Below, one piece after another: positions 15,436-22,609 of a stretch of 30,004 nucleotides of DNA (position 1 is its first letter; every line of letters starts with the position of its first letter). Position numbers and translations under genes: made by a program. A model generated the notes under the pieces. That model had not been told where the DNA came from. It made no database searches and saw only the letters and a program-made list of their open reading frames with translations. The DNA is from Lachnospiraceae bacterium UBA3774 (lineage in GTDB: Bacteria; Bacillota; Clostridia; Lachnospirales; Lachnospiraceae), in the NCBI GenBank assembly GCA_002369255.1, contig DFFO01000049.1, positions 1 to 30,004 on the forward strand, written 5' to 3'.

Positions 15436-17047
15436 GGTTTTTTTCGCATACTTCTTTCACGTCATCAAGCGTTACGCAGCCGTCAAAATAATCCCGCGTC
15501 ATGCGGTTGACGGCCGTGGTATAAAAATTGTTTTCGGAAAAGAAAGCCTCAGGCGCGTCTACGGAAGTGACGGCGCCTCTGAAAAACAGAGCGCACCTGT
15601 CCGCTATCTGTGCGGCAAATTCCGCGTCATGAGTAACAATAACAAGCGTCATGCCCTCATCACGGTATTGTTTTAAAAGCCCGATAAGCCGTTCTTTTGT
15701 ATACGTATCGACGCCCTTGGTGGGTTCATCCAAAAGCAAAAGGCGCGGACGGGAAGCGATGGCCTTTGTAAGTGCAAGAAGCTGCTGCTGGCCGCCGGAA
15801 AGGTCATAAGGATGACTGTCAAGCAGGGGCTTTAGGTCATATACGGAAAGACTTTCACAGGCTCCCGAATCTTCCAGCTCCTCTTTTACGGTGTTTTTGA
15901 GAAAGACTGTCTGAACATCCTGGGGTAGCATCGACAGCTCCCGCCCCCAAAGCATATTTTTATATTCGGAGATATTTTTGCCGAAGATCCGTACTTCGCC
16001 GTGATAAGGTTTTAATAGCCCTGCGGCGCAGGAGAGCGCAGTGGATTTTCCGCTGCCGTTGCCGCCGAGGATACAGAAGATCTCACCTTCATAGACGGTA
16101 AGGGCGGTGCCCCTTAACACGTCGTGTTCTTTTCGTCCGTATTTAAACCACAGATCCTTTAACTCAAGCGCAGGACCTGCAAACGATCTTTTCACCTTCT
16201 CTTTTGGCCTCGGATCACGGTTTGAAAAATGCTTTCTGATCCAAAGACTGCCTTCTCCCGTGCTGATCGGGCACTCGTCAGTGAAGTGAAAGCTATTGTA
16301 AAGTCTGACCGCGGCCGGCATCCCCGCAAGAACCTGTTCGTTTTTTTCAAGAGAGGATATAACACTCCGGGTTTTTCCGAATGCAACGGCTCTGCCGTCT
16401 TCAAGGACGAGAAGCTTGTTGCACTGAGGAAGGACGTGCTCGAGTCTGTGCTCGACAAGAATGACCGTAATGCCCATATCGCGGTTTAATCTGGCGACTG
16501 TTTCAAGAAAATCGACAGCGGCAACCGGATCGAGCTGCGCGGTAGGTTCATCAAGGATCAGCACTTTTGGATTCATTACCATAACGGCGGCCAGATTGAG
16601 AAGCTGCTTTTGCCCGCCGGACAGGGAGTCTACGGGCATTTCAAACCAACCCTCTATTCCGAAATAACTCGCCATTTCGGCAACTTTCCTGTGGATCACG
16701 TTTGAGGGCACGTTTATGTTTTCGAGACCGAAAGAAAGCTCGTGCCAGACCTTGTCGGTCACGAGCTGCTGCTCGGGCCTTTGCATAACGTAGCCTATCT
16801 TGCAGGCCGAGTCCTTATCTCCAATCTCCGCAAGGCGTTTTCCCTCAAAGAGTATCTCTCCTGCGAGGTCTCCTCTTGGGGTCAATTCCTTTTTGAGCAT
16901 ATAAAGCAGCGTGGATTTGCCGCTTCCGGTGCCTCCGCAGACAGCGAGATAATCACCGCTTTCCACAGAAAAGCTTATGTCCGTAAGAGCTTTTTCCCCG
17001 CGCAGAGGATAAGTAAAGCTTAAGTTTCTGACTGTAACGATCTCCAA
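15428..17047 (-). CDS. ECF transporter ATPase, two ABC domains in one chain (EcfA-EcfA')
   Basis: A 539-aa protein with two complete ABC ATPase domains. Domain 1 has GGTGSGKST, LSGGQKQLL, and LILDEPTAQLD; domain 2 has GGNGSGKST, LSGGQQQLL and LLLDEPTKGVD. The two drive vitamin uptake with EcfT and the S component; other Bacillota encode EcfA1 and EcfA2 separately. The start is a TTG at 17047: it follows AAGGAGGG by 6 bases, and the first residues then read EIVTVRNLSF as expected, whereas the ATG at 17113 would add 22 unrelated residues from inside ecfT. It overlaps ecfT by 28 bases. Confidence 0.92.
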   Translation of the reverse strand: MEIVTVRNLSFTYPLRGEKALTDISFSVESGDYLAVCGGTGSGKSTLLYMLKKELTPRGDLAGEILFEGKRLAEIGDKDSACKIGYVMQRPEQQLVTDKVWHELSFGLENINVPSNVIHRKVAEMASYFGIEGWFEMPVDSLSGGQKQLLNLAAVMVMNPKVLILDEPTAQLDPVAAVDFLETVARLNRDMGITVILVEHRLEHVLPQCNKLLVLEDGRAVAFGKTRSVISSLEKNEQVLAGMPAAVRLYNSFHFTDECPISTGEGSLWIRKHFSNRDPRPKEKVKRSFAGPALELKDLWFKYGRKEHDVLRGTALTVYEGEIFCILGGNGSGKSTALSCAAGLLKPYHGEVRIFGKNISEYKNMLWGRELSMLPQDVQTVFLKNTVKEELEDSGACESLSVYDLKPLLDSHPYDLSGGQQQLLALTKAIASRPRLLLLDEPTKGVDTYTKERLIGLLKQYRDEGMTLVIVTHDAEFAAQIADRCALFFRGAVTSVDAPEAFFSENNFYTTAVNRMTRDYFDGCVTLDDVKEVCEKNHD

Positions 17048-17940
17048 GTCAGTCCCTCCTTGATGTTGATAAATACAGGTATAAAGACCAGGATGCCGTA
17101 AGCGGCGTAACACAGACAGCTTGCGGCCGATATCGGAACAGCCGATATCTCCGGATAATATTCAAAACCAAATGCATAAAAACCGGCTCCGACCAGAACG
17201 CCTGCGCAAAGAATGGCGGAAGCCGCGATAAGCAGACCGTCGAAAGCAAGCCAGCCAAAAATAGCATATCTTGAGCGCCGGCCTATGCCATAGCCTCGCG
17301 CGCTCATGCTGTCGGCCGTGATCACGCCGTTTTCAAGCCCCCATGTGACCATCGCAGAAAAGACTCTTACCGATCCGCGCAGTCTGTCAATGAGCGTATC
17401 CTCGCGATACAGACCCATTGCTTTTGAAGCCATGCGTATTTTTTTTATCTGTCTTGTATAAAGCGGGATATATCTGAGCGTCATTGAAAGGATCAGCGCA
17501 AGCTTCGGAGAGGCTGCTCCGAAGATATAAAGCAGTCTGTCGCTCGTCATGATAAGCGAAAAGGCTCTGAACCAGACAAGGACGGCGGTTATCATAAGCC
17601 CGGCGCTCATTCCGTAAAAAGCGGATTCAAAAGTGATCGGCGTATCATTGATCAAAAACAGCACCGTTTTTCCGTTGTGATAAAAAAGCGGATTTAAGAT
17701 AAAGCCTGCAATGGGGACGATAAGGTATAAAAACAGGCTTTTAGCAGCGGCTTTCCCTTTCAGGGAAAAGAGCAGCGACATCCCTCCCGCAAAAGATATC
17801 AAAAGCAGGATAATATCAAGGCAGAACATTGCGGGGAGGATCGCTCCCGCAAAAAAAACAAAAACTGCTATAGGGTTGTAGTCTTCAAATCTTTTCAAAC
17901 TTTTAAGGCTCCGAAGAGGGAGAGTAAGTATCTCCGACAT
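17020..17940 (-). CDS. ecfT: ECF transporter transmembrane component EcfT
   Basis: The membrane coupling subunit of the ECF transporter, about 306 aa, with roughly five to six hydrophobic helices and the cytoplasmic coupling motif DSMSARGYG in its second half. Start choice is uncertain. The ATG at 17940 lies 38 bases inside the preceding gene with a weak site. A TTG at 17898 is 4 bases past that gene's stop, has GGAG 9 bases upstream, and gives an N terminus (KRFEDYNPIAVF) nearer the family's. A farther ATG at 17997 is unlikely. It sits with the two-domain EcfA and the S component as a dedicated three-gene transporter. Confidence 0.9.
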   Translation of the reverse strand: MSEILTLPLRSLKSLKRFEDYNPIAVFVFFAGAILPAMFCLDIILLLISFAGGMSLLFSLKGKAAAKSLFLYLIVPIAGFILNPLFYHNGKTVLFLINDTPITFESAFYGMSAGLMITAVLVWFRAFSLIMTSDRLLYIFGAASPKLALILSMTLRYIPLYTRQIKKIRMASKAMGLYREDTLIDRLRGSVRVFSAMVTWGLENGVITADSMSARGYGIGRRSRYAIFGWLAFDGLLIAASAILCAGVLVGAGFYAFGFEYYPEISAVPISAASCLCYAAYGILVFIPVFINIKEGLTWRSLQSET

Positions 17941-19447
17941 CTTTTCCGAGGTTTCTCGTATAGACCCATTCCACCAGGTCGCCTTCGGACAGAACAACGC
18001 TGCTGCAGCCTACGTCGGAAAACTTTCCGTTGATTTTGAACATCCAGCCTGACAACTCGCCGAAATCAAATTCATAAATAAAGGCAAGTCCCGAAACGTA
18101 AGCGTCCGATGAAGCGCCCTTGGTTTCGAGCGAAAGCGAGTATTGTTTCGCCGCCGCGACGATCTGATCGTAGGCAGTGTCGCCGTCGTTTATTACAACG
18201 GGCGCATTTTCAAGTATTATACCGTCTTCAGGGATAAAATCCTTTTCTCCGGCTATCGTATCGCAGTAAATTGAAACGGTCGTATTCACGGCGCTGCCGG
18301 AGAGCTCCTTTTTGCTGCCATAGTAGTCGCCGGCTGAGGAAAAGTTCAGAAAGGTTATCGCTGCGGCTGCGGCTGCGGCAACGATCACGATCAGAAGATA
18401 GGTTTTGAAAGACCTCTTTTTCAGTAAAAAACATATCAGCGCAGCGGCTGCGGCAAGCGCGGCCGTGACGATATACAGCGCAGTTTTCAAAGATATACCG
18501 CCTGCGGCTGTTTTATCGGAAGAGAAAACAAAAAACGAGCCGTCGCCGCGCTGCATCAGGCAGTAGGAAACGTAAGCCATAAGGACCTGCCTTGTAGCGA
18601 TATCATTACCGTTTCCGTCTGCGGTATGGGAATACCTGCCGCCTTTATAAAATGTCTCCAGAAAATCAAAAACAGTATTTCCGTTTTTGATAAATCTTTC
18701 ATCGCTTTGCGCGTCGATACCGAGGGCGCATAATGCCGTCAGTACCTGCGCCGCGCTCTCAGCGTTTTCCTGGCCCATGGCTTTATATCCGCCGTTTTTG
18801 GTCTGGGAACGGCAAAGAAGATCAAGCCCGCGCGTGATGGCGTCGTCTACGCCTTTTATCCCGCGGTAAGGCGCAAGCGCCTGCAGGCTCATGGCTGTCA
18901 CGTCGGTGTCGGGACTGTCGCCGAAAACCGCAAATCCGCCGCCGGGCAGCTCACAGGCAAGTATCTTGTCAATAAGTATTTCGGCGGTATAATTCCTGCT
19001 TTTTGCGCCGGCAGTCAAAAGGTGGAGCCCGTAGATAAGGCTCATGACGCCGAGCTTTTCGGGATATTCATCGGCCGCGCGCTCTATCAGGCTGCTGTCA
19101 CTTCCAAAGGCCTTTAAAGTAAGAGCCGCAAGCTCGCCTGTCACCGCGGAAGACGAATACTCATCAAAATGCGTTTCGATAAATGAAATAAAAGCCGTGC
19201 AATCCGGCTTCTCATCAAGATAACGGTAGATCGATAAAGCGTACCACAATCCCGCGGACCCCGCGTCATCATTTGCCGCGAGCCGTTCAAAGTAGCCGCT
19301 TGCGTTTTCACAGCCGTTTTCCTCATAAAGAGTCTGTATTATGGCTTCCGTTCGCGCCTTTATTTCGTCGCCGTCAGCATATGCCGGAAGGCAAAACCCT
19401 CCGGCAATTATGCAAAACGACAAAAACAGAGCAAGAGTTTTTTTCAT
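17903..19447 (-). CDS. Surface protein with transcobalamin-like architecture (alpha/alpha barrel + DUF4430)
   Basis: A 514-aa exported protein. Residues 1-25 are a signal peptide (cleavage after AYA). Residues about 27-305 look like a terpene-cyclase-type alpha/alpha barrel with repeated G-G-F/Y motifs followed by helices (PGGGFAVFG at 168, KNGGYKAMG at 217). Two membrane helices follow (about 320-342 and 349-369), then a DUF4430 domain at about 387-505 with TAYDQI, SGWMFKING and GDLVEWVYT. Barrel plus DUF4430 is the domain pair of animal intrinsic factor and transcobalamin. Both domains would face outside, tied by a membrane hairpin. Its place ahead of ecfT in a cobamide operon suggests a corrinoid-capturing surface protein. 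Binding itself is inferred. Confidence 0.78.
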   Translation of the reverse strand: MKKTLALFLSFCIIAGGFCLPAYADGDEIKARTEAIIQTLYEENGCENASGYFERLAANDDAGSAGLWYALSIYRYLDEKPDCTAFISFIETHFDEYSSSAVTGELAALTLKAFGSDSSLIERAADEYPEKLGVMSLIYGLHLLTAGAKSRNYTAEILIDKILACELPGGGFAVFGDSPDTDVTAMSLQALAPYRGIKGVDDAITRGLDLLCRSQTKNGGYKAMGQENAESAAQVLTALCALGIDAQSDERFIKNGNTVFDFLETFYKGGRYSHTADGNGNDIATRQVLMAYVSYCLMQRGDGSFFVFSSDKTAAGGISLKTALYIVTAALAAAAALICFLLKKRSFKTYLLIVIVAAAAAAAITFLNFSSAGDYYGSKKELSGSAVNTTVSIYCDTIAGEKDFIPEDGIILENAPVVINDGDTAYDQIVAAAKQYSLSLETKGASSDAYVSGLAFIYEFDFGELSGWMFKINGKFSDVGCSSVVLSEGDLVEWVYTRNLGKDVGDTYSPSSEP

Positions 19448-19456
19448 ATTTTCCTT

Positions 19457-20203
19457 TTATGAAACAAAGATATTCGGCATTATCGTCAGCGTATCGGAAG
19501 AATCGGTAAACGTATGTGACACGCCGGTATTGATATTTACGGTAACAATGCCGTCTTCATCAGTTACAAGATCTGTTTCTTCGCCATCCACACTGATCTT
19601 TGCGCCGGAAAGGTGAGAAAGACCGAATGAACCGTCTTCTTCAAAGACGCCCATGGTAACGATGAGCGTAATGGAATCGTCCGAACGTGTAAGCTCCTGG
19701 AAGCACGTATAAACGTCAGAATAGTTTGCGGCGTCTTTGTAAGCGCAGGCATACAGATATGAACCAACGGGAACAGAATCGTCAAGAGTCATTGCGGGTG
19801 CGTCGTCGATATAATAGCCGTAAGCGCCGCCGTTTTCTATTCCCCAAAGCTTGGAAATATATTCTCCCCACTCTCCTGTGGCAGTGGAAAAGCCTTCTTT
19901 GGCTCCGCCGCCGAAAAACTGCTCGTGAGCGCTGATAAGGGCCTCTTTTACGCTTATGTCGCCGTCGCTATCCAGATCGACGGGAGTGAGCTTTTGATAA
20001 CCGAGAACTATTTCTCCTTCTGCGGCTATCGTGACAAAGATACCGTCGGTATTTTCGGCCTCGCCTGAAGTCGATTCGTCTGCGGAGGAGAGATTCGCAG
20101 GATCAAGGTCCGACGGGGAAATGGAAGGCGCGGGATCTTTTCCGCAAGCCGCGGCAAACAGGATAAGTACGACCGGAATAAAAACAGACAATAACTTTTT
20201 CAT
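19457..20203 (-). CDS. Lipoprotein with DUF4430-like domain, candidate corrinoid-binding protein
   Basis: A 248-aa lipoprotein: signal peptide ending in FAAAC, so Cys20 would be lipidated, then an acidic, Ser-rich linker to about residue 50. Residues 55-165 resemble a transcobalamin C-terminal/DUF4430 fold, with YGYYIDD and PVGSYLYACAY in place of the usual WMY-NG and GD-x-x-W-Y strands. It contains an EF-hand-like calcium loop, DLDSDGDISVKEA (76-88). Residues 175-248 look like a small beta-sandwich. The start at 20203 has a GGAGG site. It is the first gene of the cobamide operon, directly behind the leader element, and 9 bases before the barrel protein. The function is inferred from domain and position; similarity is weaker than for the next gene. 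Confidence 0.65.
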   Translation of the reverse strand: MKKLLSVFIPVVLILFAAACGKDPAPSISPSDLDPANLSSADESTSGEAENTDGIFVTIAAEGEIVLGYQKLTPVDLDSDGDISVKEALISAHEQFFGGGAKEGFSTATGEWGEYISKLWGIENGGAYGYYIDDAPAMTLDDSVPVGSYLYACAYKDAANYSDVYTCFQELTRSDDSITLIVTMGVFEEDGSFGLSHLSGAKISVDGEETDLVTDEDGIVTVNINTGVSHTFTDSSDTLTIMPNIFVS

Positions 20204-20221
20204 AAAAACCTCCGTAAAAAT

Positions 20222-20251
20222 AAAAAAGCCCAATCGAATCCGACCAAGGCT
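20222..20251 (-). terminator. Leader terminator of the cobamide operon
   Basis: Read on the minus strand, AGCCT-GGTCG pairs with CGATT-GGGCT (one bulged T, G-T pairs) around a GATT loop and is followed by TTTTTT. It is a factor-independent terminator placed about 19 bases before the lipoprotein start codon, which makes sense only as an attenuator. The CGGATTCG in its left arm and loop (20235-20242) is exactly complementary to CGAATCCG at 20274-20281 just upstream, giving a competing antiterminator pairing. Confidence 0.75.
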
Positions 20252-20273
20252 CCTGAAAACAAGGTTCGTTTTC

Positions 20274-20380
20274 CGGATTCGGCAGAAAACGAAAAGCTTT
20301 TTTCTGCATTCCCGGCTGCGCCATAAGGCTCCACGGTGACCTTCTCGCAGGGTTTTTCACCCATTTTAATGCGTCTTGCA
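20274..20380 (-). promoter_or_regulatory. Structured leader, probable divergent cobalamin riboswitch
   Basis: On the minus strand three pieces line up in order with the cobalamin riboswitch core: GGTGAAAAACC at 20351-20361 (consensus GGTGnAAnnCC), GGTCACCGTGG at 20331-20341 (compare GCCACTGTGA) and AGCCGGGAATGC at 20306-20317 (compare the B12 box AGYCAGGAnACC). GCATT (20368-20372) pairs with AATGC (20306-20310) to close the element. A CTGCG/CGCAG stem lies within. A further 8-bp hairpin GCAGAAAA/TTTTCTGC (20282-20307) and alternative GAAAAC/GTTTTC pairings lead into the antiterminator and terminator. The operon's cobamide genes support the call. The core departs from consensus at several usually conserved bases, so another riboswitch class is possible. 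Confidence 0.55.
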
Positions 20381-20430
20381 AAAGCAAAATGAAATAAGCT
20401 TTTTTCTTTGACAAATCTATCATAAACATG

Positions 20431-20460
20431 GTGAAAAAGCAAGAAGATTTGTGTTATACT
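20431..20460 (+). promoter_or_regulatory. Possible mscS promoter
   Basis: A TATACT -10 box at 20455-20460 with a moderate GTGAAA -35 at 20431-20436 (18-base spacer) lies 45 bases before the mscS start. A perfect TTGACA at 20408-20413 is too far upstream to pair with it. The same stretch should also hold the minus-strand promoter of the cobamide operon (a TATGAT at 20419-20424 is one candidate -10), so the two promoters are back to back. Confidence 0.4.
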
Positions 20461-20504
20461 ATACAAGTCAAAATCGCATAAATAATAGTTTTTTGGAGTG
20501 TCTT

Positions 20505-21326
20505 ATGGATTTTTCACAATTGATTGTTTCCGGCTTTTTTACCTGGGGCAGGATCATTGCCTCTTGTATAACCGTTGCGGGTGCGACTGCATTATGGATA
20601 ATACTCAGAAAAATATGTAAGAGCTGGACAAAAAAAGAAGCGGCGAGAGGTTCGAACAGCCTGGTCGCGCCCGTGATATGGAGCATAATGCGTTTTGTCA
20701 TAATCACGGTCGGGATCATCATTTTGCTCGGCGTTTACGGGATCAACGTCACTTCGGCGGTTGCGGGACTGGGAATAGCCAGTGCCGTTATAGGTCTCGC
20801 TCTTCAGGATATCTTAAAGGACGTCATCATGGGCATACATATCGCCACAGACAAGTTCTTTTCCGTCGGCGACTCTGTCATCTACAACGGAGAGCTCGGC
20901 GTGGTTATAGATTTCAACCTAAAAACCACAAAGATAAGGACTATCGACGCGCCAGGAACGGTTTCCGTATGCAACCGCAAGATCGAGGAAATAAAGCTTG
21001 CCGGCGAATCATATCTCTTGGATATTCCGGTGCCTTATGAAACCCCGGTCGATCGCGTTGAGGAGATATTTAAGGGAGCCGCGAAAAAAACGGAAGAGGT
21101 GCCCGAAATACGTGGCTGTACTTATGCCGGAATAGATTCATTCGGAGAGTCCGCGATCATGCACAGATTCTTCATCCGCACGGACCCGCTGCTCAGATAC
21201 GGCGCCAGGAGAAAAGCGCTTCGCATCATAAAGGACGAGCTTGACGCGGCCGGAATAAATATTCCTTTTAACCAGCTTGACGTTCACCTGGATGTGGGAG
21301 AGGCTTCGGAAAAGAAATCCGAATAA
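20505..21326 (+). CDS. mscS: Small-conductance mechanosensitive channel, MscS family
   Basis: A membrane channel that opens under membrane tension to release solutes on osmotic downshock. The 273-aa protein has three N-terminal hydrophobic helices. The third carries the Gly/Ala-rich pore segment (VTSAVAGLGIASAVIGLALQD region near residues 85-105), followed by the cytoplasmic beta domain with FFSVGDSV and the alpha/beta C-terminal domain. The ATG at 20505 follows TTTGGAGTG; the longer reading from 20451 would run through the promoter region. It is monocistronic, bounded by a strong bidirectional terminator. Confidence 0.95.
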   Translation: MDFSQLIVSGFFTWGRIIASCITVAGATALWIILRKICKSWTKKEAARGSNSLVAPVIWSIMRFVIITVGIIILLGVYGINVTSAVAGLGIASAVIGLALQDILKDVIMGIHIATDKFFSVGDSVIYNGELGVVIDFNLKTTKIRTIDAPGTVSVCNRKIEEIKLAGESYLLDIPVPYETPVDRVEEIFKGAAKKTEEVPEIRGCTYAGIDSFGESAIMHRFFIRTDPLLRYGARRKALRIIKDELDAAGINIPFNQLDVHLDVGEASEKKSE

Positions 21327-21340
21327 GAAATACAGCAAAA

Positions 21341-21368
21341 AAAAAGACCGGATCGATCCGGTCTTTTT
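21341..21368. terminator. Bidirectional terminator between mscS and the dehydrogenase
   Basis: A perfect 28-base palindrome (AAAAAGACCGGATC and its complement) has an A run on one side and a T run on the other. It sits between two convergent genes, 14 bases after the mscS stop and 13 bases before the end of the minus-strand gene, so it should stop transcription from both directions. Confidence 0.9.
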
Positions 21369-21381
21369 TGTCTTTTGAAAT

Positions 21382-22503
21382 TTATTTATAAGAGCTCTGC
21401 TTTGCAGATGAAAAATCAACGTCGCCGAGATACCTGACGCTGTCCATTCCGAGATAGTCGCAGAGGTTCTTCATTTCGGCAACGGTATTTATGTTTACGT
21501 TGATGCCGTTCTTCATTCTGTCGGCATATGCAAGGATTTCTTTTTCACCGTGCGTATAGATCCTGGGCTGGCCGTCCGCCTTGGGCGCGTCGCGCAGCTC
21601 CTGAAGGAAGGTCGAGAAGTGCTCCTTCATACCTTCGGCGTCGCCAAAGATGTCGGGATTGATAGCCATAAAGCCATGGCAGGTGCCGCCCTTGCTGCCT
21701 ATATGGGTGTGGTTTGAAGTAAGACCGCCCGAGAATATAGAGCAGAAGATCTCGCAAAGCATCCCGTAGCCGTAGCCCTTGTGGCCGCCGAGCGTTTCCG
21801 TATTTCCGCCGAGAGGCATAATGCCGCCGCCGGCTTTTGCGACGATGTTTTTCAGTACTCTTTCCGCGTCGGTGCAGGCATTTCCGTTTTCGTCAAGCGC
21901 CCAGCCGTCGGGAAGCGGTTTTGAAAGTTTGTTGTATATTTCGAGTTTTCCTCTCGTTACTACGGTCGTTGAAGAGTCGAAGAAGAAAGGATAAGGCTCC
22001 GCGGGCATCGAGATGGCAATAGGGTTTGAACCGAGCATTGCCAGACGTGAGAACGTGGGAACCATGATCGCTTCGCTGTTTGTCATGGCAAAGCCCACAA
22101 GCCCTGCGTCGCAGGCCATCTTTGCATAGTATCCTGCGATTCCGAAGTGATTGGAATTTCTGACCGAAACGATAGCCATTCCGCTTTTCTTGGCTTTTTC
22201 GATGGCCATATTCATAGCCTTGATGGAAATAAGCTGCCCCATGCCGTCGTGGCCTTCGATAACGGCTGAAACTGGAGTTTCAAATACTACTTCCGGCTTG
22301 GCGTCAACCTTGATAAGTCCTTTTTCAATGCCCTTATGATAACGGACAAGGCGCTGCATGCCGTGAGATTCGATGCCGTAAAGATCGCTCAGGAGCAGCA
22401 CGTCGGTGATCTTGAATGCTTCATCCTCGGTAAAGCCGAATTTCATAAAGGCGTCGATACAAAATGTTTTCAGATCTTCATAGGAATAGTTGATGTAACT
22501 CAT
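21382..22503 (-). CDS. Malate/L-lactate dehydrogenase-family oxidoreductase (Ldh_2 type)
   Basis: A 373-aa NAD(P)-dependent oxidoreductase of the YlbC/YiaK/ComC family, which reduces 2-oxo acids such as oxaloacetate, pyruvate, 2,3-diketogulonate or sulfopyruvate. Family marks are the early SDLYGIESHGMQRL segment, VRNSNHFGIAGYYA near residue 120 with the catalytic His, TNSEAIMVP, LGSNPIAI and GGHKGYGYGM. A CGGAGG site precedes the ATG by 6 bases. No pathway neighbours identify the substrate. The 106 bases upstream hold a hairpin in the 5' UTR and no clear consensus promoter. Confidence 0.92.
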   Translation of the reverse strand: MSYINYSYEDLKTFCIDAFMKFGFTEDEAFKITDVLLLSDLYGIESHGMQRLVRYHKGIEKGLIKVDAKPEVVFETPVSAVIEGHDGMGQLISIKAMNMAIEKAKKSGMAIVSVRNSNHFGIAGYYAKMACDAGLVGFAMTNSEAIMVPTFSRLAMLGSNPIAISMPAEPYPFFFDSSTTVVTRGKLEIYNKLSKPLPDGWALDENGNACTDAERVLKNIVAKAGGGIMPLGGNTETLGGHKGYGYGMLCEIFCSIFSGGLTSNHTHIGSKGGTCHGFMAINPDIFGDAEGMKEHFSTFLQELRDAPKADGQPRIYTHGEKEILAYADRMKNGINVNINTVAEMKNLCDYLGMDSVRYLGDVDFSSAKQSSYK

Positions 22504-22525
22504 GTTGTCCTCCGTTTTTTAGTAC

Positions 22526-22544
22526 AGCCGACAGCGGCTTTTTG
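22526..22544 (+). terminator. Short hairpin with T run upstream of the dehydrogenase
   Basis: AGCCG-ACAG-CGGCT followed by TTTTTG reads as a small factor-independent terminator on the plus strand, though no plus-strand gene ends here. On the minus strand it lies in the 5' UTR of the dehydrogenase gene, 23 bases ahead of the start codon. It may block antisense reading into that leader, or may be chance. Confidence 0.35.
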
Positions 22545-22609
22545 TTTATTTTAATTGATGAACAAACTATCGGCAAGAGCAAATATTCATTCGTAAAAAA
22601 ACGTTTTTT

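Noticed and set aside
20408..20413. Perfect TTGACA on the plus strand before mscS
   Set aside because: The only good -10 box (20455-20460) is 41 bases away, too far to form one promoter.
20200..20466. Minus-strand open frames through the leader upstream of the lipoprotein gene
   Set aside because: The region is explained better by RNA structure: several exact inverted repeats and a terminator. Neither frame has a ribosome site or a known domain.
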